Numbered from the stretch's first letter, positions 8,724-17,633 are shown. The stretch: DNA of 64,000 nucleotides from Roseobacter sp. MED193 (GCF_000152965.1 NZ_CH902583.1:3970219-4034218), one strand, 5' to 3'. The notes: generated by a model from the letters alone, not told the origin. A program made the numbers and translations.

Positions 8724-8973
8724 CAGACTGCTCCAACGCGCTGTGACAGGAACGATCCTACACAGCTATTGTGGGGTATGGCTGGGCGTTGAAGAGGAGG
8801 GAAACTCTGCAACACCTTGCTTCGATGAAAAGGTATGAGACGGACCCATATTTTTCCTTACAGGTTTTGTCAAGAATTGTGGTGAACCAAGAACCTAAAA
8901 CCTAATTGTCTGGAAGTTTGGAGAAGGTATCGCGCTGCAATCTCACCCAAACCGATGTTCATGGGGGGAGACT

Positions 8974-9665
8974 GCGGCATTCGAAGATGAGTACCGCAAA
9001 CAGTTCTCGCGCCCGGTTCCGGGCATGAAGATCGAGACCCTGAACTGGTCAGTCCAGGTTGCCACGAAAGATGGTCAAATCCTGCCTGCGTCTCAGGCTA
9101 CTGATAATAAGGCTTTTGTCGCCTACGAAACCCGTCCAATCACCTGTGACGTCGAGGGCACCACCAAAAAAGCCGCTTTTGTTGCACGTGCGGATCTTAG
9201 CCCCGGCGGCATCTACATGACAAATGATCCTGGCTGACCTAGGGGCATCGCTAAGGTGTCCGAGGGCATCTATAAGAACGTGCTAAAGATGGACGGTTAT
9301 GAAAACGAGCTGGAGCTGCATGCCGCGCTGACCGTGCCCAAAGATAGCATGCATGTGGATTTCAGCGGAACTACATGTCTTTCAAAGAAGGGGACCAATG
9401 TGCCGCTGAACTACGCCACCGCCTATACTGTGTTTGCGCTACGCTGTTTGGTTGGTCGGATATCCGCAATAATGCGGGATCTCTGGCACCATTCACAGTT
9501 GATGGACCCAAGAGCTGTATTCTGAATGCCCAACATCCGGCACCTATTGTGATGCGTCACACTTTGGGTCAGGTCCCACCTGATCTGCTACTGGCCTGTC
9601 TGCATCAGGCATTGCCTGACAAGGTTACTGCCGAAGGCGCGAGTTGTAGGTTCGACCTCACCCCG
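8974..9665 (+). pseudogene. Fused relic of hyuA and hyuB (N-methylhydantoinase / 5-oxoprolinase family)
   Basis: The first ~80 codons match the end of a HyuA-type subunit (EYRKQFSRPVPGMKIETLNW). They run directly into HyuB-like sequence (GGIYMTNDPG) that hits a TGA at 9235-9237. HyuB homology continues in the same frame (YKNVLKMDGYENELELHAAL, GTNVPLNYATAYTVFALRC) to about 9447. It then shifts to another frame (RNNAGSLAPFTVDGPKSCIL, VTAEGASC) and ends abruptly near 9665. Both ends are missing, so this is a deletion-fused, stop- and frameshift-bearing pseudogene. Confidence 0.8.
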
Positions 9666-9750
9666 CGCGAGGATAGGGGAAGGGGCGATTTGACAATTGC
9701 AGCGCAGCGTTTTGCGTGACACATCTGGGATTAACGTGGGAGGCACAGAA

Positions 9751-10491
9751 ATGGCGGCAACGAAGTTCTTAGAGACCGAGCAGGGGCGTTCGATCGCCTA
9801 TCACTTTCACAGTGGACGCGGGCCAACAGTGGTATTCCTTGGGGGGCTCAAATCCGATATGGAAGGGACCAAGGCTGTCCACCTGGAAGCCTGGGCCCAG
9901 GCCGCTGGATTAGCTTTTTTGCGGTTTGACTATTCCGGTCACGGAGAGAGTTCTGGGTCTTTTGAACAAGGCTGCATTGGTGATTGGCACGAGGATACTC
10001 TGGCCGCTGTTTCCGCTTTGACCACTGGTCCCCTGTTGATTGTTGGCTCCTCCATGGGGGGATGGCAGGCCTTGTTGTTGGCCAAGGCTATGCCAGAGCG
10101 TATTCAAGGCATGGTGACCATTGCTGCCGCACCTGATTTCACGGAAGATGGCTATTGGGCCAGTTTCAGCGAGGCTCAAAAGGCGGAGCTGGAGGCTCAG
10201 GGCTATGTTGAGCTGCCAAGTGATTATATGGAGCCCTATCGCATCAGCAAAACAATGATTGAGGACGGGCGCAAGCGGCTGGTTCTGCGTAGGCCGCTGG
10301 ACTTGCCCTTCCCGGTGCGCTGCTTGCAGGGGACGGCGGATACCGCTGTCTCGACTGAGACCGCACTGCGGCTGATGGAGCATGCGCGCTGCCAAGACAT
10401 GCGTTTGAACCTGGTGAAGGATGCGGATCATCGGTTTTCTGATGAGGCCTGTCTGCGCCTCATTGAAGCCGCCATAACTGAGCTCTTGTAG
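9751..10491 (+). CDS. Alpha/beta hydrolase (ABHD10-like serine esterase/thioesterase)
   Basis: 246 residues. The ATG at 9751 is preceded by GGGAGG; the longer frame upstream overlaps the hyu relic. The fold is clear: oxyanion region VVFLGGLKSDMEG, strand FLRFDYSGHGESSG, nucleophile elbow GSSMGGW, acid region LQGTADTAVS and catalytic histidine DADHRFSD. The elbow and length resemble bacterial relatives of mitochondrial ABHD10. The substrate is unknown. Confidence 0.85.
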   Translation: MAATKFLETEQGRSIAYHFHSGRGPTVVFLGGLKSDMEGTKAVHLEAWAQAAGLAFLRFDYSGHGESSGSFEQGCIGDWHEDTLAAVSALTTGPLLIVGSSMGGWQALLLAKAMPERIQGMVTIAAAPDFTEDGYWASFSEAQKAELEAQGYVELPSDYMEPYRISKTMIEDGRKRLVLRRPLDLPFPVRCLQGTADTAVSTETALRLMEHARCQDMRLNLVKDADHRFSDEACLRLIEAAITELL

Positions 10492-10551
10492 CCGCTGCGC
10501 TTCTGGAGTTGGTTTTTGGGGCTGCGGAGCTTTGGAAAGGGAGGAGAGCTT

Positions 10552-10983
10552 ATGTCAATGGAACAGAGAGTGAGTTTGATCACGCTTGGGGTGGCGGATG
10601 TTGAAAAGGCTGCCGCCTTTTATGCGGCACTTGGCTGGCAAGCTGCAGAAAGCCCGGACGGTGTGGTTGCCTTTGATCTGATTTCGCAGACGCTGGGGCT
10701 TTATCCCCTAGACAAATTGGCGGAGGATATTGGCCTGCCCATTGAAGCCCTTGGCACCGGGGCGATGACATTGAGCCACAATACCCGCAGCAGCCAAGAG
10801 GTGGACGCGCTGTTGGCGCTTGCACGCAAGGCTGGGGCGGAGATTTTGCGGCCTGGGGGTGAGGTGTTTTGGGGGGGCTACATCGGCTATTTTCGTGCGC
10901 CAGATGGCCATATCTGGGAGATTGCACATAATCCGTTTTCGCCGCTGGCTCAGAATGGTGCGTTTCGTTGGAATGGGTATTGA
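10552..10983 (+). CDS. VOC-superfamily (glyoxalase-like) protein
   Basis: 143 residues from the ATG at 10552, which has a strong GGGAGGAG upstream. It shows the vicinal-oxygen-chelate pattern: LITLGVADVEKAAAFYAALG at the start and YIGYFRAPDGHIWEIAHNP near the end, the latter carrying the usual terminal metal-site glutamate (WEIA). Such proteins include glyoxalases, dioxygenases and antibiotic-binding proteins. The reaction cannot be assigned. It follows the hydrolase by 60 bases and may be co-transcribed. Confidence 0.85.
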   Translation: MSMEQRVSLITLGVADVEKAAAFYAALGWQAAESPDGVVAFDLISQTLGLYPLDKLAEDIGLPIEALGTGAMTLSHNTRSSQEVDALLALARKAGAEILRPGGEVFWGGYIGYFRAPDGHIWEIAHNPFSPLAQNGAFRWNGY

Positions 10984-11053
10984 ATTTTCACAGGCCTCTA
11001 AGCGAGCCTGCAAAGAACGGCAGTGCTTTGGCGCTGGGTCACGCGAAATCTCG

Positions 11054-11071
11054 CTTGCCCCGAAGGGCAAG
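11054..11071. other. Perfect hairpin without U-tract
   Basis: CTTGCCC/GGGCAAG with a CGAA tetraloop lies between the VOC gene and the next hydrolase. No T-run follows, so it is not a classical terminator. It may be an mRNA processing or stability element. Confidence 0.4.
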
Positions 11072-11173
11072 TCACCGCAAGAGTAAGCTTGGAGGCAATC
11101 ACCACGCGTGAAACCTCCCATTGCTATTTCAATCGATAGTTTTGCAGATCAACAAGACAAAGGGCAAACCAGC

Positions 11174-11902
11174 ATGGAGCAAGCAGGGAACTGGGGTCGA
11201 GAACCAGTGGTGTTTTTGCCGGGCATGATGTGTGATGCGCGGGTTTTTACGCCTCAGCTCAATGCCCTTTCTGCGCTGACTCCGGTTATGGTTGCCCCCC
11301 TGCATGGGGGGGCGAGGGTAGAAGATATCGCCCTTCATATTCTCGCCATGTTGCCAGAGAAGTTTGCGCTGGTTGGTTTGTCCATGGGGGGCATCGTGGC
11401 GCTGGAGCTACTGCGTCGTGCCCCGGAACGGATCACCCGGTTGTGCCTGATGGCGACAACCCCGCTATCCGAGACCCCGGATCAGGCAGCCATGCGCGAG
11501 CCACTGATCATCAGCGCCCGTACCGGCGGGTTGGAAAAAGCCCTGCAGCTCTCCCTGCCGCCAGAGGTGCTGGCACCCGGGACACGTCGATTGGAAATTC
11601 TCAATCTGGTGCGCGAGATGGGCATGGAGCTGGGGGCAGAGCTTTTTGTTGATCAAAGCCGGGCCTTGCAGCGTCGACTTGATCAGCAGGCGACAGCCCG
11701 GCGCTGTCAGGTGCCGACGCTTATTCTGTGCGGAGAATATGACCGCCTGACGCCAGTCAAACGTCATGAATTCATGGCCGGGTTGATCCCCCATGCAGGG
11801 CTAGAGGTTATTGCAGGCGCTGGGCATTTGCCCGGACTGGAACAGCCCGAAGCAGTGAACCGCGCCTTATTGCATTGGCTGGCGGCACCATCGGGCACTT
11901 GA
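11174..11902 (+). CDS. Alpha/beta hydrolase
   Basis: 242 residues from the ATG at 11174, with AAGGG nine bases upstream. A GTG at 11108 would add 22 poorly conserved residues. The features are VVFLPGMMCDARVFTPQL, nucleophile elbow GLSMGGIVALELL, acid in CGEYDRLTP and histidine in GAGHLPGLEQPEAV. The sequence resembles the broad BioH/MenH-like hydrolase group. It is separate from, not a recent duplicate of, the hydrolase at 9.75 kb. Substrate unknown. Confidence 0.83.
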   Translation: MEQAGNWGREPVVFLPGMMCDARVFTPQLNALSALTPVMVAPLHGGARVEDIALHILAMLPEKFALVGLSMGGIVALELLRRAPERITRLCLMATTPLSETPDQAAMREPLIISARTGGLEKALQLSLPPEVLAPGTRRLEILNLVREMGMELGAELFVDQSRALQRRLDQQATARRCQVPTLILCGEYDRLTPVKRHEFMAGLIPHAGLEVIAGAGHLPGLEQPEAVNRALLHWLAAPSGT

Positions 11903-11980
11903 ACCCGCTGTGCATTCAGCGCCCTCCGGAACTGATGAGTGGCGGGTAGGATGCTGCGAGAGCTGCGCGGCGCGCCAGGA

Positions 11981-12553
11981 TCAGGAATAGAGCTTGGCGC
12001 GGGCCTCTTTTGAGAGCACTTCAGGCTCCGCTACGGGTTCGCCTGTTTCAGCATCAAAAAACGGTGTCTTCCGCCAGAGGCCTGACAGTCGCGCGGTAAT
12101 CATGCGGGAAAAAATCCCAAAGACCATGCGGGCCATGCCTTTGTTTTGAGGTGGTTTTCCAGGGCGGGGAATATTGGCCTCAGCTTTGACTTTGCCCAGA
12201 GCCTCGGTTTCCTCAAAAAGATCTGTTCTCACGCCGACAAAGGCCAGTTGCGGTTTTGACAGGGTATTGGCAAAGGGCGTGCCACAGCAGCCCGCATACC
12301 AGCGAAACAGGCCCTTGGGGCCGAGCCGCAAAAGGCGCAGGTGTTCTCCGCCCTTTGTGATGGTGATGGCATGCGGAGCCAGTTGAAACAGATCGACCCC
12401 ATCAACCGGGTCAGGTTGATGGTGATGAAGCTCAGCGGCACGACAATCCGCACAATGGCAGATCAGCCTCAGCCCGGATTTGTTCCCCTCTGCCGAGACA
12501 TGCCCAGCGAAACTGCCGCATGAGCAGGAAAAGCCGAACTTTTCGTTGCTCAT
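11981..12553 (-). CDS. DUF6151/GFA-like zinc-cysteine protein
   Basis: 190 residues. The N-terminal half has a GFA-type cysteine pattern: FSCSCGSFAGHV, LICHCADCRAAE and WYAGCCGTPFANT, consistent with zinc binding. The C-terminal half (LSKPQLAFVGVRTDLFEE through RMVFGIFSRMITARLSG) is less distinctive. GFA proteins were named for glutathione-formaldehyde activation, but DUF6151 members are uncharacterised. It shares its strand with phaZ, which ends 4 bases away, and could be co-transcribed after it. Confidence 0.75.
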   Translation of the reverse strand: MSNEKFGFSCSCGSFAGHVSAEGNKSGLRLICHCADCRAAELHHHQPDPVDGVDLFQLAPHAITITKGGEHLRLLRLGPKGLFRWYAGCCGTPFANTLSKPQLAFVGVRTDLFEETEALGKVKAEANIPRPGKPPQNKGMARMVFGIFSRMITARLSGLWRKTPFFDAETGEPVAEPEVLSKEARAKLYS

Positions 12554-12557
12554 GGAA

Positions 12558-13868
12558 TTAGCCCTTTACTGCGGTCAGTTTTGCTTTGGTCGCCTTGGGT
12601 TTTGCGACGGCTTTGGGTTTTGGGGCAGCTTTGGGTTTGCGGCTGTTTGCATCCATGAAGTCGATGACCAGAGGGCGGATATTGTCGCGCCAGCTACGAC
12701 CAGCAAAGATCCCATAATGGCCGGCGCCGGGCTCGACATGGCTTGCCTTTTTGCTGTCGGGCAGGCCCGTGCACAGATCCAGCGCCGCGATGCATTGGCC
12801 TGGGGCCGAAATATCGTCATTGGCCCCCTCAACGGATTTCACCGCCACATCTGTAATTGCACCAATATCAACCTTGTGACCGTCAACGACGAACTCATTG
12901 CGGGCGATTTCGCGGGATTTAAAAACGCGCTCTACGGTGGAGAGATAGAACTCTGCCGTCATATCCATTACGGCGAGGTATTCATCATAGAACCGGTTGT
13001 GGGCATCATGGTCCGAAGCCTCGCCACGGCTGGCGCGCTGGATCTGATCGGTGAATGCCTGGGCATGACGATCCATGTTCATTGACATGAAAGACGAAAG
13101 TTGCAGCAGGCCAGGGTAGACCTTACGTCCGACACCTTTGTATTTGAATCCGACCCGTTGGATCATGGTTTCTTCGAGCTGGCCCATGGTGACGCGGCGG
13201 CCAAAATCGGTGACTTCGGTCGGGGTTGCATCCGGATCCACAGGCCCACCAATCAAGGTTAGCGACGAGGGCTGAGCCGAAGGGTCCTGTTCCGCCAGGT
13301 AGGCGGTTGCCGCCAGCGTGAGCGGTGCGGGCTGGCAGACTGCAACCACATGGGTTTCGGGGCCAAGCTCACGCATGAAATCAACCAGATAGAGCGTGTA
13401 GTCTTCGATGTCGAACTTACCGGCTGAGACCGGAATGTCGCGGGCATTGTGCCAGTCTGTAATATAGACTTCGCAATTGACCAGCAGGCTTTTGACAGTG
13501 GAGCGCAGCAGGGTCGCATAGTGGCCGGACATCGGTGCCACGATAAGAACCTTGCGGGGCTGTTCTTCACGTCCAGCAACGCAGAAATGCAGCAAGTCGC
13601 CAAAATCACGCTCAACAACTGGGATGACTTCTACCAGGTGATCTTTGCCGTCGTCGCAGGTGAAGCTGTCAATGCCCCAGTCTGGCTTGACGGTCATGCG
13701 GTGAAAGGTGCGTTCGGTGACCTCGCCCCAAGCCGCCATCCAGCTAAGTGCGGGGTTGGGAATTGCAGAAAACGCAGGGTAGGAGGCCATAGACAAGGCG
13801 CTGGCACCCAGCCATTGGTTCATGTTTCGGGCGGTTTCCATCAAATCGTATGACATCATATAGCGCAT
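12558..13868 (-). CDS. phaZ: Intracellular polyhydroxyalkanoate depolymerase
   Basis: 436 residues from the ATG at 13868 with AAGGAAAG upstream. The sequence matches the type without a classical GxSxG elbow, where a cysteine acts as nucleophile: HVVAVCQPAPLTLA, Cys178. The distal part has DISAPGQC and HVEPGAGHYGIFAGRSWRD with the likely catalytic histidine. The extreme C-terminus is a Lys/Ala/Pro-rich tail. It degrades stored poly(3-hydroxybutyrate). It is divergent from phaC, sharing an intergenic region with a PhaR-type site. Confidence 0.92.
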   Translation of the reverse strand: MRYMMSYDLMETARNMNQWLGASALSMASYPAFSAIPNPALSWMAAWGEVTERTFHRMTVKPDWGIDSFTCDDGKDHLVEVIPVVERDFGDLLHFCVAGREEQPRKVLIVAPMSGHYATLLRSTVKSLLVNCEVYITDWHNARDIPVSAGKFDIEDYTLYLVDFMRELGPETHVVAVCQPAPLTLAATAYLAEQDPSAQPSSLTLIGGPVDPDATPTEVTDFGRRVTMGQLEETMIQRVGFKYKGVGRKVYPGLLQLSSFMSMNMDRHAQAFTDQIQRASRGEASDHDAHNRFYDEYLAVMDMTAEFYLSTVERVFKSREIARNEFVVDGHKVDIGAITDVAVKSVEGANDDISAPGQCIAALDLCTGLPDSKKASHVEPGAGHYGIFAGRSWRDNIRPLVIDFMDANSRKPKAAPKPKAVAKPKATKAKLTAVKG

Positions 13869-13978
13869 ATGTCTTTCCTTTTTGCAGCCCGCCGGTTGTA
13901 GTCCCACGATTGGGGGCGGAAATAATGCAGGGCCTCGGACCTTTCGTCGCTTTGGCGTAACATGGTTAAACCAGTATT

Positions 13979-13989
13979 CTGCACAGCAG
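13979..13989. promoter_or_regulatory. PhaR-type operator upstream of phaC
   Basis: CTGCACAGCAG is a perfect CTGC-N3-GCAG dyad 24 bases before the phaC start and 111 bases before the divergent phaZ start. This is the motif reported for PhaR of Paracoccus and Rhodobacter. phaR itself lies 3.6 kb downstream. Confidence 0.7.
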
Positions 13990-14013
13990 AAAGAGTATGG
14001 GGGATTCCTTAAG

Positions 14014-15819
14014 ATGACAACAAGTGACGAACTTGACCGTGGCACTTCGCCGGAACACTTTGAACGCCTTAAGGAAAATATGGAGCGCGTCGACCAGCTC
14101 TCTCAAAAACTGGTTGAAATCATGGCCAACAGGAAGGGGCATCACCCCGGGTTAGATGGTCCGAATCAGGAGCTCTTTGCACGTGCAGCAACGTCTTATT
14201 GGTCCGAAATCCTACAAAATCCTGCAAAATTGATGGAACAACAGGTCGAATACTGGGGGAAATCTGTGCTGAATTTTGCAGAGGCCCAGAGTGTTCTCGC
14301 CGGGGAGGGCGAAGAGGGTAGCGAAAAGGCAACACCGCAGGATCGGCGGTTTGGCAATCCGATGTGGGATAACAATCCCTATTTTCACTTTGTAAAACAA
14401 CAGTATCTGATAAATTCTGAAGCTATTCGCAGCGCCGTGTCGCAGGTTGATGATCTTGAAGCGATTGATCGCCACCGGCTGCGTTATTTTTCTGATCAGA
14501 TCATCAACATGATGGCGCCAACCAATTTTCTGCCAACGAACCCCGATGCGCTGGAAAAGGCGCTGGAGACCGAGGGGCAATCGTTGATTGATGGCATGCA
14601 GAACCTGGTCGACGATCTTGAGGCTAATAATGGCGAATTGGTCGTGCGGCTTGCGGATGAGAGCGCGTTTGAGATTGGCGGCAATATTGCGACCAGCGCC
14701 GGTGAGGTGGTGTTCCGCAATCGGATGATGGAGATCATCCAATATCACCCCACGACAGAGACCGTGCACGAAACACCCATCGTATTGTTCCCGCCCTGGA
14801 TCAACAAATTCTACATCCTCGATCTAAAGGCGCAGAACAGTCTGATCAAATGGGTGACCGAGCAGGGATACACCCTGTTTGTCGTTTCCTGGATCAACCC
14901 CAATAGCGATTATGCTGATGTAGGCATGGAAGAGTATATCGAGGAGGGTTTCCTGACCGCGATCGATAAGGCCAAGGATATCTGCAAGGTCAAACAGGTC
15001 AACGCCATTGGCTATTGCATTGCCGGCACCACGCTCAGCCTGACGCTGGCCTTGATGAAAAAGCGGGGGGATAAATCAGTTAAATCTGCGACCCTGTTTA
15101 CGGCCTTGACGGATTTCTCAGACCAGGGAGATTTTACGCCCTTCCTGCAGAATGATTTTGTCGACGCGATTGTCGAAGAAATTGGCGACGACGGTGTCTT
15201 GCCCTCATACATCATGGCCCGTACCTTCTCTTACCTGCGGGCAAATGATCTTGTCTATGGACCTGCCATTCGCAGCTACATGCTGGGGGAAACTCCGCCT
15301 GCTTTTGATCTGCTTTATTGGAACGGCGACGGTGCCAATCTGCCTGGAAAGATGGCGGTCGAGTATCTGCGGGGCCTGTGCCAACGCAATGAATTTGCAG
15401 AGGGCGGCTTTGAGCTGTTTGGGGAGCTCTTGAACCTAAAGGACGTGGATATTCCGCTTATGGCGGTTACCTGTGAAACGGATCATATCGCCCCCTGGAT
15501 GAATTGTTACAAAGGCGTGCAACAGATGGGTGGTCGCAGCAAGACCTTCATCGTGTCCCAGTCTGGACATATCGCAGGGATCGTTAACCCACCAAGCCGT
15601 AACAAATATGGCCATTACACCAACAGTGACCTGAAGGGGACGCCTGAGGCATGGATGGAAGGCGCCAGCTTTAACGAGGGGTCTTGGTGGCCGCGGTGGG
15701 AGAGCTGGCTGAAGAAACGCTCTGGCAAACAGGTCCCAGCACGCAAACCGGGTGATTCCAATAACCCTGTGCTGGAAGCGGCTCCTGGCAGCTATGTGCG
15801 GATCCGGGCAACTGATTGA
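14014..15819 (+). CDS. phaC: Class I poly(3-hydroxyalkanoate) synthase
   Basis: 601 residues; the ATG at 14014 is the first codon of the conserved N-terminus. The lipase-like box reads AIGYCIAGTTLSLTLAL with catalytic Cys335. The other triad members are Asp490 (CETDHIAPW) and His519 (SQSGHIAGIVNPP). The length matches class I PhaC enzymes, which polymerise (R)-3-hydroxyacyl-CoA on the granule surface. It is divergent from phaZ and followed by the phasin gene, the usual rhodobacterial arrangement. Confidence 0.96.
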   Translation: MTTSDELDRGTSPEHFERLKENMERVDQLSQKLVEIMANRKGHHPGLDGPNQELFARAATSYWSEILQNPAKLMEQQVEYWGKSVLNFAEAQSVLAGEGEEGSEKATPQDRRFGNPMWDNNPYFHFVKQQYLINSEAIRSAVSQVDDLEAIDRHRLRYFSDQIINMMAPTNFLPTNPDALEKALETEGQSLIDGMQNLVDDLEANNGELVVRLADESAFEIGGNIATSAGEVVFRNRMMEIIQYHPTTETVHETPIVLFPPWINKFYILDLKAQNSLIKWVTEQGYTLFVVSWINPNSDYADVGMEEYIEEGFLTAIDKAKDICKVKQVNAIGYCIAGTTLSLTLALMKKRGDKSVKSATLFTALTDFSDQGDFTPFLQNDFVDAIVEEIGDDGVLPSYIMARTFSYLRANDLVYGPAIRSYMLGETPPAFDLLYWNGDGANLPGKMAVEYLRGLCQRNEFAEGGFELFGELLNLKDVDIPLMAVTCETDHIAPWMNCYKGVQQMGGRSKTFIVSQSGHIAGIVNPPSRNKYGHYTNSDLKGTPEAWMEGASFNEGSWWPRWESWLKKRSGKQVPARKPGDSNNPVLEAAPGSYVRIRATD

Positions 15820-15844
15820 TTTCTTAGGTTTACGATAGTTTATT

Positions 15845-15885
15845 CTGCGCTGCGGCAAGATTTTTCTTGAAATGCTGCGTTGCAG
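15845..15885. promoter_or_regulatory. Tandem PhaR-type operators upstream of phaP
   Basis: A perfect CTGCGTTGCAG dyad lies at 15875-15885. A one-mismatch copy, CTGCGCTGCGG, lies 30 bases earlier (15845-15855), about three helical turns away. Both precede the phasin start at 15952, fitting repression of phaP by PhaR when no granules are available. Confidence 0.7.
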
Positions 15886-15951
15886 AAAGTATATGTTCCT
15901 CATGCTGAAACGCGGGGTGGTCCCGAGATGGCAACCAGAGGAACCAGTACA

Positions 15952-16395
15952 ATGGCTAAGACCCAAGATTTTACCGCTATGATGAAAGACATGATGGGCG
16001 CATTTCCGGTGGATACTTCCGCCATGGAAGAGGCGTTCAAAAACACCGCTGCGCTGAACGAAAAGCTGAGTGCTGTTGTTCTGGGCGCTGCTGAGCAGTC
16101 ATCTGAAATCTCCAGCAAATGGACCAAGGATGCCCTGGCCAAGATGTCCGGCGTTTCCAAAGCTCAGAAAGATCCTGCTGAATACGCAAAATCCGCAACC
16201 GATTTTGCCAGCGCTTCTGCCGAAGTCGCCGCCGAAAACATGGCTGCCTTTGCTGAAGTTGCGAAGAAAGTTCAGATGGAAACCGTTGAACTGCTGATGG
16301 CCGCAGGCAAAGACATGGGCGAAGAAGCCACTGCCGCTGTCAAAAAAGCGACTTCCGAAGTCACCACTGCGGCCAAAAAGGCAGCAGCTAAATAA
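15952..16395 (+). CDS. phaP: Phasin (PHA granule-associated protein)
   Basis: 147 residues from the ATG at 15952 with AGAGGA upstream; an ATG at 15928 lacks a good ribosome site. The protein is almost wholly alpha-helical, rich in Ala/Lys/Glu and lacking cysteine (FKNTAALNEKLSAVVLGAAE, VQMETVELLMAAGKD), with an Ala-Lys tail (AAKKAAAK). Phasins coat granules and limit their size. Its own strong terminator and the upstream PhaR sites indicate an individually regulated, highly expressed gene. Confidence 0.9.
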   Translation: MAKTQDFTAMMKDMMGAFPVDTSAMEEAFKNTAALNEKLSAVVLGAAEQSSEISSKWTKDALAKMSGVSKAQKDPAEYAKSATDFASASAEVAAENMAAFAEVAKKVQMETVELLMAAGKDMGEEATAAVKKATSEVTTAAKKAAAK

Positions 16396-16470
16396 GCAGC
16401 CCGTTCGGGTTGATCACGAAGAGAGCGATCACGGCTCCTCCCTGCCTCTTGATCTCTCTCTTGTGTCCAA

Positions 16471-16503
16471 AAGGACAGGTCGTTTCGACCTGTCCTTTTT
16501 TTT
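16471..16503 (+). terminator. Strong Rho-independent terminator of phaP
   Basis: A perfect 12-base stem AAGGACAGGTCG/CGACCTGTCCTT with a TTT loop is followed by an unbroken T-run to 16503. It lies 76 bases after the phasin stop. Confidence 0.93.
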
Positions 16504-16546
16504 ATGCAGATAGGCCTGCCACCTTGGGAGCATTTCTGTCTTGGGA

Positions 16547-17419
16547 CTAAAAGACGGCCTGAGTGAAATCTTTCACCTCGGGTGACCAGCCGCAGGCGGC
16601 CCGGACCTTATCCGCCCGCATTTGCTGATCCAGCGTTGGGCCTTCAGCCCAGTTGCCGTATTTGAACATCACATATTTGCGGTTACGGACCACATAGGCC
16701 CCATCATGAGTATGGCGCCGGATGATCTCATCTATAATATCGCGCATCGGCACTCCTGTCTGCGCTGCGACGTTATAATGACCGCAGAGCTGGGGCTGTT
16801 CTGCCAGTAGGCGGTAGGCGCGGGCTAGGTCCCGACGATGCACCAGCGGCCAGCGGGTATGGATACTGCCCCAGATTTCTAGTGGGACCCCAAAGGAGGC
16901 CTGCGTCAAGAGGCGGGAGAAAACGCCGCCCCCGTCTTCATGGTAGGTCATGGCAGGGTGTATAATACAGGTGCTCAACCTTGGATCCAGAAGCAGAGAA
17001 TGCGCGTTCTCCTCCATCCAGGCAAAGGCGGAGATCGGACGCTTTGGGCTGGTTTCCGAAGCGGCGTGATCGCCTGTCTGCCCATAAAGCCAACAGCCGC
17101 CGGTATACAGCACCCGCAACGGGCTGGTGCGGTAGCAGGCCTCCTGCTGGATTGCGGCAATGGCGGCGGCATCCACCGCTGCCATGTCATCGTCAAAAGT
17201 TGATGCCAACTGGATAACCACCTCCACTTGGCGCAGTGCTGTACACCAAGAGGCCGGATTGCGCAGATCCCCCTTGTGGGGCTGGGCTCCCAATGTTGCG
17301 AGGCGTTGGGCTGAGGCTTCAGAACGACAAACTCCGATGACCTTGTGGTTATGGGCAACCAATTCTGCTGTGACCGCGCTGCCAATGGAGCCGGTGCCGC
17401 CGAGGATCAATATGTTCAA
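16547..17419 (-). CDS. NAD(P)-dependent epimerase/dehydratase-like (extended SDR) protein
   Basis: 290 residues. The start is TTG at 17419, supported by AAAGGAG seven bases upstream. The Rossmann motif is NILILGGTGSIGSAVTAELV; other features are DLRNPASW, VVIQLASTFDDD and RVLYTGGCWLYGQTGD with the SDR tyrosine region. The substrate is unknown. It lies on the opposite strand between phaP and phaR, interrupting an otherwise standard pha cluster. It appears intact. Confidence 0.8.
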   Translation of the reverse strand: MNILILGGTGSIGSAVTAELVAHNHKVIGVCRSEASAQRLATLGAQPHKGDLRNPASWCTALRQVEVVIQLASTFDDDMAAVDAAAIAAIQQEACYRTSPLRVLYTGGCWLYGQTGDHAASETSPKRPISAFAWMEENAHSLLLDPRLSTCIIHPAMTYHEDGGGVFSRLLTQASFGVPLEIWGSIHTRWPLVHRRDLARAYRLLAEQPQLCGHYNVAAQTGVPMRDIIDEIIRRHTHDGAYVVRNRKYVMFKYGNWAEGPTLDQQMRADKVRAACGWSPEVKDFTQAVF

Positions 17420-17602
17420 AACAGGTCTCCTTTGGTGCTATGGGGAGGGTTATAAGATCTAAAGCTAACTTTAGCTCAAGTGAAAACTCGCCTCCCTATC
17501 GGGTCAAATGCGCTGATGCAGGGGGCTGCGTTGCTCTTGGGTGTTGCCAGGGAAGGTTTCTGTGCAGGCTTTTCTTTTGTTCTGCGCTCGCATAGTCTTT
17601 TT

Positions 17603-17613
17603 CTGCAATGCAT
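17603..17613. promoter_or_regulatory. Near-consensus PhaR operator before phaR
   Basis: CTGCAATGCAT matches CTGC-N3-GCAG with one mismatch, 20 bases before the phaR start. A weaker half-match, CTGCGTTGCTC, lies at 17526-17536. This is consistent with autorepression by PhaR. Confidence 0.5.
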
Positions 17614-17633
17614 CATGTCCGGGGAGGGACAGT

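Noticed and set aside
8724-8973. Possible iron-responsive operator upstream of the binding-protein gene
   Set aside because: The region is A+T-rich with partial dyads, but none matched a consensus (Fur, RirA, Irr/ICE) well enough to name.
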